A stretch of DNA of 64,000 nucleotides from Powellomyces hirtus (taxonomy: Eukaryota; Chytridiomycota; Chytridiomycetes; Spizellomycetales; Powellomycetaceae), in NCBI GenBank assembly GCA_025526995.1, contig JAHLKG010000025.1, forward strand, positions 62,001 to 126,000. Direction: 5' to 3'. This document shows, in pieces, positions 47,630 to 57,240 of the stretch. The position numbers and the translations under genes were made by a program. Numbering within the stretch: the stretch's first letter is position 1; each line of letters opens with the position of its first letter. The notes under the pieces were generated by a model. It saw nothing but the letters and a program-made list of their open reading frames with translations, was not told the origin of the DNA and searched no databases.

Positions 47630-49494
47630 TGCGGGACGACCCACTCCAGAAAAAGGCTACTCAGACTTTCCCAAGGACTAGTTTCTGCGGAGTAAACACC
47701 ATGCAGGTGATTGAGGTATTCCACTGTTTGTTGAGAGCGTACTAGTTGCCGGGTTCCAAGACGCCAAAGAAATCATCCGGTCTGAGTATTAGTTGCGGTT
47801 GGTATCGAGGTGACAATCTGCAAAAAGATGGGAGTGGGAGGACAATAGAGCGTATGGGTCGTGCGAGTCGCGAGGTTAAAAAGGGCGCGGCGTGGGCGGT
47901 ACGGGGGGTCGGGGGTCCGACAGCGAACCGGAGTTGACGAAATGCCGTGGGTCTTACTATTGGTGTAGAGCGGGGAACAGCCAAAAGACTAACTAGTGGG
48001 AAGCAAAAGAAAAAGAAAACAACGCAGAGAATTGCGCTGACAGAGACAACACGAGCAAACGACCAACTGTCAGCGTGGGAATGGTGAGGCAGACCCAAAC
48101 CCAACCCGACACGTCGCGATTTATGATGTGGTCCTGGAGCGACTATGACTGGCTTGTTGGATCGCTTTGCGGATGGATCCGGAAATAGTTTTGCTGCAAG
48201 GAAAATGCTGGACTTGTTCCACGTGTGACAAAAAAATAGCTTAACAAAAAGAAATACCTTGAAACAGAAAGTGAAAATATTGGGTAAGAAAACCTGGCTA
48301 GAAAGTACTGTAAGTCCGCTTGTGCAGGAGCGCTCTGACAATGCATATCCAGACCCAGCAAAGTTGCAGTGCTATATGTAAACTACACAAATGGCATTTT
48401 CAGCCAGCTCAGCCAGATCAGAATTGTCAAAGGCTGGAAGGTGAAAGAGAGAGAAACAGACACTGTGCTGCCATCCAATCATCAGTGAGGAGGGTTTGCA
48501 TCTTATATGCATTTGCAAGGACAGTGTTCCATTAAATGTTGTCAGGCTGAACAGTGGGCCAAAGTTGAATTGTTTTATAGTAGAAATTAATTAATGTCTG
48601 ACTTATGTACAATGCATCTGAAAAGCCAGGGTGATTCACTAACATTGTGGTCTTTTGTTCAAGAACAAAAAATATCTTCAACCAGCCTTGAACTTTGAAA
48701 AGAAAGTGGAAGATGATGTTGTTTGAGTGACATTATAACAAAAAATCAAGAAAAAAATTTCTAGATGATGAATCAAATGGATCAGATTGATCAGATGGTT
48801 CAAATGTGAATAAGAGTGACGGTGATATATATGAGTACAACACTATTGCTAAGCAAATATAATATTGCAAAGCTGCAAAAAAACTGCAGAAACGTTGTAA
48901 GTTTGTTAACGGAAAATGTCTTATGCAGATTTAGACCGTTGTGCCAGTATTTTGGAGGTAGAAATTGGCAAAATGCGCTAAGTGCACAAATTAGCCCCCA
49001 ATTTGTGAACGTTGTAACTTTTTGCTGTAAGTTGAGAGTTACAATACGTTTTAGGGCCTAAAATGTTAATTTTTAAACCCCTTCATTTTTGACCTATTGT
49101 TGGCAGAAACACCATACTGCAGTTGAAAGTGGAAGAAAGAAGGTGAAGGTGAGATTACATTCACTGTTAGTGGTTGCACACCACTCACCATTGTGGTGGC
49201 CCGGTCAAAATCCATCTTCACAAGCCATTGTAGATGGGACCTAGATTCGCCTAATCTCCAAAAAACTTTTTGATATTGAATATATTTTACACAAATTTGA
49301 GAAGTCATTCATAAACTTATGTTAATTAGCTTACTTATGAAGTTATTAGTTTTTAATGATTCAAACACTTTATTTGTTCAAAGAAAACCATTGATAACTG
49401 AAATAATCTACACAAATATTTTAACTGAATGAACTAATTCACAGTGATCAGCTATTACTTATTCAGAAAAAAACTTCTTTTTGATGCTTTTTAT

Positions 49495-49650
49495 CTCCTG
49501 CAAATTCAAAGTACCTCCTCTCCAAAATGTGCTTTCAAAAGTTGCGGATTCAAGTCATACAGCTTATGTATAGCGTGTTTCACCAGCAATCTCAAAAGTC
49601 AAGTGTAAAAAGTGTAAGAATCAGGCCCGACTGACTGACTGACTGACAAT
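49495..49650 (+). repeat. Diverged direct repeat, copy A
   Basis: About 155 bp, starting near CTCCTGCAAATTCAAAGTA and running through TTCAAGTCATACAGCTTA to a GACTGACTGACTGACA end. It matches copy B at 50541-50698 with roughly three quarters of positions identical by eye. The A copy is followed by ATCATATTGCA. Confidence 0.7.
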
Positions 49651-50540
49651 CATATTGCAAAGTATTGAGCGTTGCAATTTCATTAGCAATTTGAAATATA
49701 AAAAGTTTTACTGTATTTACAAGTGCATGACAAACATCACCAACTGACAAGACGGACAAAATTACAGAATTAGATGAGGATGCGTTGCAGTTGCAACTGC
49801 AAATACAAATGTTTGCATCAATTCTTTTGTCAAGTGTAGTGTGGAATACTTTGAAATTAAGAGTTCCATTTGCCAAAGTTTTCAAGGCTGTATCCACCCA
49901 GGAACGTGATTTACGGGGGTCCATGTCTCTGCCAAGGCAAGAACTGACAAAGTGGAGTAACATTGTCATAAGACATGGATCCTCCCACTAGAAGACTCCA
50001 CTGATGCCATGCTTGAAAAGTTAGAACCTCACTTTTGAAAGCATCAGATATATCCAAAGAACTTACTTCAGCGTAGAATTCCTCAAAACGAAACCTCTTT
50101 CCAAGCCAGGTCAAGTTTCCATTAGGACAGCTCGGTTGGATTGCTTAGGCCTGGCTTTTTCTTATTCAAGATTGCTTTTGAGGAAGACTTCAATTAGTAA
50201 AAGTCACAATTCTGTCCTGTGCTTTTTGAGATGGTAATGGGCCAACAGCCTGTTACATATAACTCTGGACCACATTGCAAAACACGTTCTCAAAGTCAAT
50301 TCCAAAAAAAGCTGTTTCTGCAAATAAACTTTTAAAAAAAAAATATAATCAACCATGATTTTTGATGAACGCAAGGGTCTTGAAACTCAGAGTACTTCGC
50401 AAAGTACTTTGCAATTTCCACTTTTCTTTTGACATTCACATGATCATCCAGTGGGAATCATGGGACTATCAGCTGAAAAGACACATGTCATGGAACAGTA
50501 AGGGTTTTATTTTTGGTTGGTTCCATCCAGTGATCTTTGC

Positions 50541-50698
50541 TCTCCAGCAAACTCAAAGTATGTCCAATCCCAACATGCGCTTTTAAAAGTTGCCAACTCA
50601 AGTCATACAGCTTACGTAAAGCCAATCTCGCTTGCAATCTCAAGCTTCAAGTGGAAGAAGTGTAAAAACCAGGCCTGACTGACTGACTGACAGTCAGT
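50541..50698 (+). repeat. Diverged direct repeat, copy B
   Basis: Second member of the pair, with the same order of landmarks (CTCCAGCAAACTCAAAGTA, then TCAAGTCATACAGCTTA, then AGGCCTGACTGACTGACTG). Probably a relic of a dispersed, possibly non-coding, mobile repeat; the family is not recognised. Confidence 0.7.
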
Positions 50699-50865
50699 GT
50701 ATCATAAGACAATTATAGAGTCCCCTGTCAGAAAGACGTGGACCCAGAAGTTGTCCATTGGAGCCTGTAATACGCCTTGATTTTCAATGATAGATAGAAA
50801 GAACATGTAATACGCAGTCATAGCGTTGAGAAGATGAGGCAGAATAGTCCATCCAGGCGGTTATG

Positions 50866-51265
50866 GTGTTCAGCCAAGTTCGACCTCGTAGGATGTAAGT
50901 CTGTTGACAAGTCGACAAGGAGTTGAGTTTATGGCAAATTCAACTAATGGGAGCCATTCCTTCCAGTTTTCACCGGAGTAATCCATATATTTTTTGCATA
51001 ATGGACTTGGTAGTTTGGATACCCCGTGTGCAGTGTCCTTGCGTTTGTTGGTGTCGGGCCATGAAGACCTCATGTTTTGGTCCTAATAGAGCAACAAATC
51101 CTTCAAAGAATTTGCCTAGGGCATGCGTTTCTCGATTGGTGATAGATAGTACAGGTGTTCTTGTATGCTTCCATACTCTGCTCAAATATAGGGAAGCAAG
51201 TTGTTTCTATTGGAATCTTGAGCCTTGCGTACTCAACGTTAGTCCTTACCCTAGATGCTCTCGCT
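50866..51265 (-). pseudogene. Ty3/Gypsy-type integrase relic
   Basis: Two overlapping frames on the minus strand together follow the end of a Ty3/Gypsy integrase core. One reads KFFEGFVALLGPKHEVFMA with RHQQTQGH, at the place of the usual LG-x-star-x-HPQTDGQ segment. The other reads NWKEWLPLVEFAINSTP, the well-known W..LP.AEFA.N motif. The frame changes between them, and no reverse transcriptase or LTR is visible, so this is a broken fragment of an older element, unrelated to the Copia array next to it. Confidence 0.7.
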
Positions 51266-51385
51266 GACTAGAACACGTGACCGTGACACCGGTAACGCTA
51301 AGAGCTGAATTGGATCACGTGTAATCACGTGATTGGAGAAAAAGTAGATTAGAACGCTTGACAAGTGAAACATTACCAATAAGAC

Positions 51386-51696
51386 TTAAGGCATTAAAAT
51401 ACATTCACATACATTACATCTCCGTGCATCTGACAACGCTACACCATCATCTGCATCACACAAGAGCTCTGTAACCCCCTTTACAAAGTAAACTGGAGCC
51501 TGCATCGATTTCACCAATCCTCCGCATTTCCAATAAAGTACTGGAAACGCCGATATTTCCATTAGGTTATGAGCCCTGAGAACACTGGTTGAATTCGAAT
51601 CATTCTCCCTTTGTAAAAATTTGGAAACCACCAGTCTTCCGTTGAATTCAAGTGCCAAGAAAGTATTGAGCACACCGTCAAGATGCCTACTGCAAG
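51386..51696 (-). pseudogene. Open frame cut by the array's left junction
   Basis: A minus-strand frame with no stop for over 100 codons ends in TAA at 51386-51388. Its upstream side runs straight into the inverted LTR at 51697. It reads as ordinary mixed protein (for example TFLALEFNGRLVVSKFLQ) but has no recognised domain. It may be the 3' part of a host gene or older element disrupted by the Copia insertion, or chance. Confidence 0.3.
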
Positions 51697-52413
51697 TGTT
51701 GAGACTTCTTGACATCTACAAACAGGAACTCAGCATACCAGATAGGTTGCTAGGTTGTTGTCAAGACTTGCAGAGGGTTTGAAGGTGCTTCCCAAGGTAG
51801 GGAAGGTCGCCTGTAGTGTTTGGCAGAGTGTACTAGACAAGTAGAGTGTGTTGGACTGTTATTGTATTGGTTGGGGATGCCCAGAGGGCGTCCTTTTATA
51901 ACACTTTGGATCTATTGAGACGTCTTGACATCTACAAACAGGAACTCAGCATACCAGATAGGTTGCTAGGTTGTTGTCAAGACTTGCAGAGGGTCTGAAG
52001 GTGCTTCCCAAGGTAGGGAAGGTCGCCTGTGGTGTTTGGCAGAGTGTACTAGACAAGTAGAGTGTGTTGGACTGTTATTGTATTGGTTGGGGATGCCCAG
52101 AGGGCGTCCTTTTATAACAATTTGGATCATAGTACATGTGTAGTGACAATCTAACTGTGCCCTAGCTTGGCCAAGACGGCCCTGGCCTGGCCTAGTATTG
52201 TTCCCAATCACAGAATGTCTTTTTGCCTTTTCTTGGCGCTTCTATCAGCGCTCCAGACGTGTTCTAGGCCTTCCCAGGCCCTCTCCAGCTATTCTGGATC
52301 GTCCTAGACCATTCTGGACCATTCCAGACCATTCTAGACACAAGTGGATGTCCTCTCCACATGTCCCGTGTGCTCTAAGTCCTCCCAGAGGCGCCCACAG
52401 GTAGATTCCAACA
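51697..52413 (-). repeat. Inverted LTR (717 bp, with internal duplication), left edge of the array
   Basis: Runs from TGTTGAGACTTC to a terminal ATTCCAACA and is the reverse complement of the + strand LTRs of the array. It includes the same 216-bp internal duplication as those LTRs. To its left is non-repeated DNA (ending GCAAG); to its right the sequence continues with GACTTTGCTGC of the pol 3' part. This marks the host/array boundary. Confidence 0.9.
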
Positions 52414-53039
52414 GACTTTGCTGCTGCAGTTGGAATAGTGTCCAAGTACCTTGCAAAGCCTGGAAAGGAGCATTGGAGTGCTGCCAAGCGGATCATCAGA
52501 TACCTGAAGGGCACAAGCAAACTTGGAATCCTTCTGGGAGGCAAAGAGAATGTCTCTGAGCCTAGGAAGCTGGTTGGATACTCGGATTCCGACTATGCTG
52601 GATGTTTGGACACAAGGAGATCAACCACTGGATTCATCTTCATGTTCAACGGGCCTATCACCTGGCATCCAAGCGGCAGACCACTGTAGCTCTTTCAAGC
52701 ACGGAAGCAGAGTACATGGCACTAGCCCAGTGCACCAAGGAAGCTGTTTGGCTTCGTCTGCTTGCAGGGGAGCTCGGATTCAAGCAGGATGGACCCACAA
52801 TGCTCTTTGAGGACAACCAGGGTGCCATTGCTCTTGCTAAGAACCCGACATTGCATGCCAGCACCAAACACATTGAAGTGAGGTACCACTTTATCAGAGA
52901 AGCACTAGGACGCTTGGAGATTGCATTAGAGTATCTCTCGACTCAGGACATGGTTGCAGACATCCTGACAAAACCACTGGCTAGGGATCAGTTCTTGAAA
53001 CTGAGGGACGCCTCTGGGATCACAAAACATGTTTCGTGA
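52414..53039 (+). pseudogene. Copia pol 3' part (RT end and RNase H), truncated and frameshifted
   Basis: Encodes the end of the reverse-transcriptase/connection region (GIVSKYLAKPGKEHWSAAKR, RYLKGTSKLGILLGG) and RNase H (LVGYSDSDYAGCLDTRRSTT; then LSSTEAEYMALAQCTKEAVW, FEDNQGAIALAKNP, STQDMVADILTKPLA). The frame breaks at about 52660-52670, where one base is missing in ACCTGGCATCC. The first frame stops at 52687-52689 and the second carries on to TGA at 53037-53039. The RT catalytic core upstream is absent. The same break occurs in the other two copies. Confidence 0.92.
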
Positions 53040-53046
53040 GAGGGAG
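53040..53046 (+). promoter_or_regulatory. Polypurine tract before LTR 1
   Basis: GAGAGGGAG-type purine run immediately upstream of the LTR start, the expected site for plus-strand priming. Equivalent tracts precede the LTRs at 57874 and 62701. Confidence 0.75.
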
Positions 53047-53762
53047 TGTTGAAATCTAACTGTGGGCGCCTCAGGGAGGACTTAGAGCATACGGGACATG
53101 TGGAAGGACATCCACTTGTGTCTAGAATGGTCTGGAATGATCCAGAATGGTCTAGGACGATCCAGAATAGCTGGAGAGGGCCTGGGAAAGCCTAGAACAC
53201 GTCTGGAGCGCTGATAGAAGCGCCAAGAAAAGGCAAAAAGACACTCTGTGATTGGGAACAATACTAGGCCAGGCCAGGGCCGTCTTGGCCAAGCTAGGGC
53301 ACAGTTAGATTGTCACTACACATGTACTATGATCCAAATTGTTATAAAAGGACGCCCTCTGGGCATCCCCAACCAATATAATAACAGTCCAACACACTCT
53401 ACTTGTCTAGTACACTCTGCCAAACACCACAGGCGACCTTCCCTCCCTTGGGAAGCACCTTCAGACCCTCTGCAAGTCTTGACAACAACCTAGCAACCTA
53501 TCTGGTATGCTGAGTTCCTGTTTGTAGATGTCAAGACGTCTCAATAGATCCAAAGTGTTATAAAAGGACGCCCTCTGGGCATCCCCAACCAATACAATAA
53601 CAGTCCAACACACTCTACTTGTCTAGTACACTCTGCCAAACACTACAGGCGACCTTCCCTACCTTGGGAAGCACCTTCAGACCCTCTGCAAGTCTTGACA
53701 ACAACCTAGCAACCTATCTGGTATGCTGAGTTCCTGTTTGTAAATGTCAAGACGTCTCAACA
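53047..53762 (+). repeat. Copia LTR 1 (716 bp) with internal 216-bp tandem duplication
   Basis: Starts TGTTGAAATC and ends GTCTCAACA, with the short inverted termini TGTTG/CAACA. The 3' part is duplicated in tandem (53331-53546 and 53547-53762), so TATAAAAGG occurs twice (53343 and 53559). Upstream is a cluster of degenerate CCAGAATGGTCTAG-like units. It lies between unit parts and serves as the 3' LTR of the left copy and the 5' LTR of the next. Confidence 0.95.
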
Positions 53763-53774
53763 GGTTATGAGCCC
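53763..53774 (+). promoter_or_regulatory. Primer-binding site matching the initiator tRNA-Met anticodon arm
   Basis: Directly after the LTR comes GGTTATGAGCCC. Its complement GGGCTCATAACC is the anticodon stem-loop of eukaryotic initiator tRNA-Met, with the CAT anticodon inside. The usual Copia site, complementary to the tRNA 3' end, is not seen. The same site follows the LTRs ending at 58589 and 63416. Confidence 0.75.
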
Positions 53775-54041
53775 TGACACAGCTGTCTGAACAGTACTGA
53801 CTCCACCTCTATCCCTATCTGGGAAACACGTCATTGTGCCTATCACTGGTACTGCTGAGGACTTGGAGAACTGTTTGAGCACTTGAGAAGCCTAGATAGC
53901 AGGCATAGGACACCTGCGTCTGACCATCGAACGAGCTATTGTCTGGACTGGACTGGACTGGAGTGGATTTTCTGGCGCAGGTTCTGACCACTTGCGGTTA
54001 AACACCGGGACTATCCCATTTTGCCACACTCTTTGCACAAG

Positions 54042-56276
54042 ATGGCTGGCAACTCTGACATCCGAGTGTCCATTGAGAGGTTCACTGGGGAGAACTTTCA
54101 CCTTTGGAAGTTGAAAATGAAGATGCTGTTGATTGAGAAGGGACTTTGGGATGCCATCGACATCAAGGACGGCTCTGGAACTGCCAAGGCCACCAACACA
54201 GCATCAGACGACTGTATATGTCGAGATGAGAGAGCTCTGGCTCTGCTGATCATGTCTTTGAATGATGAGCAATTGATGCATGTTCATGAGGCCGAATCTG
54301 CCCTTGAAGCATGGGAAAAGCTGAGGGAGGTGCATGAGAAGAAGGGGGTTGCCAACAGACACTTCCTGAGACGTCGGTTCCTCACTGTGACAATGGACCC
54401 AACTGATTCCATGACCATCCACATCAACAAGATCAAGAGGATGAGCCAGGAACTTGCAGCCATCGGAGCTCCCGTTTCTGAGGAGGACCATGTGTTCTCC
54501 TTGCTCTCTTCCCTTCCAGAAGCCTTTGACACCCTTGTGATGACTCTAGAGTCGACCAGTGAGAAGCTGGACTTGGCTTTTGTGACATCCAGGCTGTTGC
54601 AGGAGGAAATGAGGCGTGCAGATGGAAAGAAGAACTCTGGAAAGGCAGCAAAAGCCTTCTTCACACAAGCTGACACCAAAGGGAATGCTCAGAAGACCAA
54701 CAAGGCTGGGGGAAAGCCAGATTGGAAGAAGGAGGCAGTCTGTCACTACTGCAACAAGAAGGGCCACATCAAGAAGGAATGCCACAAGAGGGCAGCAGAC
54801 GAGAAGAAGGGCCTAAACCAGGCCAACTCGACTCAACAGACGCCTGGAGGCTTTGCTTTCACCACCATTGGAACTCAGATGCCATCCCTGACATCCAACA
54901 CTTGGATTTTGGACTCAGGAGCCTCTCAGCACATGACTGGCCGCAGAGAGCTGTTTGGGGACTATGAGAAGATGTCTCCTGTCGCCATTGAGATGGCAGA
55001 CAATCACACATTGAAAGCTGTGGGGCATGGAACGCTTCACACATGGGTGATCAACACAGAGGGGAAGACAGTGCCCCTGCAAATCCAGAACTGCTGGCAC
55101 GTCCCCAAGATGACCAAGAACCTCCTATCACTGGCTCGCCTTGCCAAAGCTGGAGCTTGTTTTGAAGTGGGACCACAGGCTGCTCGGATCATTGCAAAGG
55201 ATGGGATGGCTTTCCTTGCCAAAGAGAACCAATTTGTCTACACATTCGAGACAACACATGGGCAGGCAAATGCTGGGATTGCCCACAATGTTGGAAGGGA
55301 CACAACAAGTCAGGACTTGTCTCTATGGCATCAGAGACTCGGCCATTTGAACGTTGCAGACATTGGAAGGCTCACCAAGCTTGCCAAGGGCGTTCAAACT
55401 AGTGGGAGCTTGAGCATTTGTGACACTTGTGCACTCAGCAAAGCAAGCAGAGCGCCATTCCCCAAGGCACAGGCCTCCAGAGCATCAGAGAAGCTGGGAT
55501 TGATCCACACAGATGTCTGGGGACCAGTTGAACCACCCACAATCACTGGATATCGCTATTTCGTCACATTCATTGATGACAAGACAAGATATTTCCATGT
55601 TTGCCTTATGAAGACCAAGGGAGAAGTTGCTAGGCACTATCAGGAGCTGGAAGCAGCACTCGTCCCCCTACATGGAAAGCAGATCACAGCTGTCAGATCC
55701 GACCCAGGAGGCGAGTACATGAGCAACTTGCTAAGGGACCACTTCAAGGAGAAGGGCACACAGCATCAGAGGAGTTCAGTAAATACTCCACAGCAAAATG
55801 GTGTTGCTGAACGAGCCAACCGTACCCTTGTGGAGATGGGGAGATGTTTGTTGAAGCAGTCAGGCTTGGACAAGCGTTTCTGGGGAGAAGCAATCATGAC
55901 AGCAGTCTATCTGAGAAACAGATCTCCCACTGTTGCATGCCCCAAGACGCCTTATGAGATGTTCCATGGTATCCCACCATCTCTGGGACATTTGAGGACG
56001 TTTGGATGCATTGCCTATGCCTACATTCAACCCAACAAGCGCCAGAAGCTGGATGATGCTGCCGTCAAGTGCATCATGCTGGGGTATAGCTCCCACAGCA
56101 AGGAATACCGGCTTATGGACATACAGACTAAGAAGATCCTGTTCTCCAGAAGTGTCAAATTCGATGAGAAGAGCTTCATTCCATCCCTCCAGTCTGCTCA
56201 GACGCCCCAAGTGCCTGCTGAGAGCCTGGAAGTGGGAATTGGGCCTGAAATGAAGCTGCAGGATGTCAGTGACTAG
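54042..56276 (+). CDS. Ty1/Copia Gag-protease-integrase polyprotein, unit 1
   Basis: 744 aa from the ATG at 54042 to a TAG at 54274+2000 (56274-56276). Order: UBN2-type Gag (FTGENFHLWKLKMKMLLIEK), CCHC knuckle near residue 232 (CHYCNKKGHIKKECH), aspartic protease with WILDSGASQHMTG (Asp291), GAG-pre-integrase LWHQRLGHLNVADIG with the HHCC-type Cys pair, and an integrase core with Asp491 (IHTDVWGP), Asp554 (RSDPGGEY) and Glu590 (PQQNGVAERANRT), spaced D-62-D-35-E. All catalytic residues are intact. The same frame continues after the TAG. Compared with unit 2 there are about nine amino-acid changes and a handful of silent ones. Confidence 0.95.
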   Translation: MAGNSDIRVSIERFTGENFHLWKLKMKMLLIEKGLWDAIDIKDGSGTAKATNTASDDCICRDERALALLIMSLNDEQLMHVHEAESALEAWEKLREVHEKKGVANRHFLRRRFLTVTMDPTDSMTIHINKIKRMSQELAAIGAPVSEEDHVFSLLSSLPEAFDTLVMTLESTSEKLDLAFVTSRLLQEEMRRADGKKNSGKAAKAFFTQADTKGNAQKTNKAGGKPDWKKEAVCHYCNKKGHIKKECHKRAADEKKGLNQANSTQQTPGGFAFTTIGTQMPSLTSNTWILDSGASQHMTGRRELFGDYEKMSPVAIEMADNHTLKAVGHGTLHTWVINTEGKTVPLQIQNCWHVPKMTKNLLSLARLAKAGACFEVGPQAARIIAKDGMAFLAKENQFVYTFETTHGQANAGIAHNVGRDTTSQDLSLWHQRLGHLNVADIGRLTKLAKGVQTSGSLSICDTCALSKASRAPFPKAQASRASEKLGLIHTDVWGPVEPPTITGYRYFVTFIDDKTRYFHVCLMKTKGEVARHYQELEAALVPLHGKQITAVRSDPGGEYMSNLLRDHFKEKGTQHQRSSVNTPQQNGVAERANRTLVEMGRCLLKQSGLDKRFWGEAIMTAVYLRNRSPTVACPKTPYEMFHGIPPSLGHLRTFGCIAYAYIQPNKRQKLDDAAVKCIMLGYSSHSKEYRLMDIQTKKILFSRSVKFDEKSFIPSLQSAQTPQVPAESLEVGIGPEMKLQDVSD

Positions 56277-56739
56277 CTGCAGGATGTCAGTGACAACTCT
56301 GAGGACACAGCCATGTCAGAGGGAGAGGAGAACATGAGGGAACGGACCCCTGAGCCGTCCTCTGACTATGAGAGTGCTGCAGAGCCTTCTCCAACCCCCA
56401 AAAGACTCAGGAAGCCGCCAGGAGAGTGGTGGAAGGCTTCAAGCAACGCTGCAAACGTTGCTGCAGTTGCCTATGCTGTCTCCTTTGTCTCAAACAAGCC
56501 CACAAGCTACAAGGAGAGCCAGACCATGCCAGATGCTTCACAATGGTGTCAGGCTGCTCAGGAAGAGATGGATGCTCTTGCCAAGAATGGGACATGGCAA
56601 CTTGTGGATCTGCCAAAGGGCAGAAAAACTATTGGATGCAAGTGGGTCTTCAAACGAAAGCTGAAGGACACAGGAGAGCTTGACAGATACAAGGCACGAC
56701 TTGTTGCCAAAGGATTCTCACAGAGAGAGGGATTGGACT
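56277..56739 (+). pseudogene. Copia pol continuation: integrase tail and start of RT, truncated (unit 1)
   Basis: In frame after the TAG, the sequence reads through an acidic linker (EGEENMRERTPEPSSDYESA) into the conserved start of the RVT_2 reverse transcriptase (IGCKWVFKRKLKDTGELDRY, ARLVAKGFSQREG). It is cut at 56739 by the inverted LTR. The whole RT catalytic core, including the YVDD-type box, is missing on the other side of that LTR. Confidence 0.92.
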
Positions 56740-57240
56740 TGTTGAGACGTCTTGACATCTACAAACAGGAACTCAGCATACCAGATAGGTTGCTAGGTTG
56801 TTGTCAAGACTTGCAGAGGGTCTGAAGGTGCTTCCCAAGGTAGGGAAGGTCGCCTGTGGTGTTTGGCAGAGTGTACTAGACAAGTAGAGTGTGTTGGACT
56901 GTTATTGTATTGGTTGGGGATGCCCAGAGGGCGTCCTTTTATAACAATTTGGATCATAGTACATGTGTAGTGACAATCTAACTGTGCCCTAGCTTGGCCA
57001 AGACGGCCCTGGCCTGGCCTAGTATTGTTCCCAATCACAGAATGTCTTTTTGCCTTTTCTTGGCGCTTCTATCAGCGCTCCAGACGTGTTCTAGGCCTTC
57101 CCAGGCCCTCTCCAGCTATTCTGGATCGTCCTAGACCATTCTGGACCATTCCAGACCATTCTAAACACAAGTGGATGTCCTCTCCACATGTCCCGTGTGC
57201 TCTAAGTCCTCCCAGAGGCGCCCACAGATAGATTCCAACA
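56740..57240 (-). repeat. Inverted LTR (501 bp, single-copy form) inside unit 1
   Basis: Reverse complement of the array LTR, from TGTTGAGACG to ATTCCAACA. It lacks the 216-bp duplication, and 717-216 equals 501 exactly. GACT stands on both sides (56736-56739 and 57241-57244), consistent with a short target-site duplication from a solo LTR or an insertion that later lost its interior. Confidence 0.92.

Larger units (their letters stand above)
47630..50865. other. Gene-poor AT-rich region leading into the transposon array
   Basis: After the capping-enzyme promoter, base composition falls from GC-rich to clearly AT-rich at about 48.2 kb and stays so to about 51 kb. No complete gene is seen. 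Apart from two related repeat copies (listed separately), the interval shows only short open frames without family features. Confidence 0.5.

Noticed and set aside
53248..53493. 81-codon frame inside each LTR
   Set aside because: Overlaps U3, TATA and R regions of the LTR; its repetition reflects LTR copies in both orientations and not a conserved protein.
53892..54101. Minus-strand frame at the Gag start, repeated in each unit
   Set aside because: Antisense of the leader and Gag start; recurs only because the unit is tandemly repeated.
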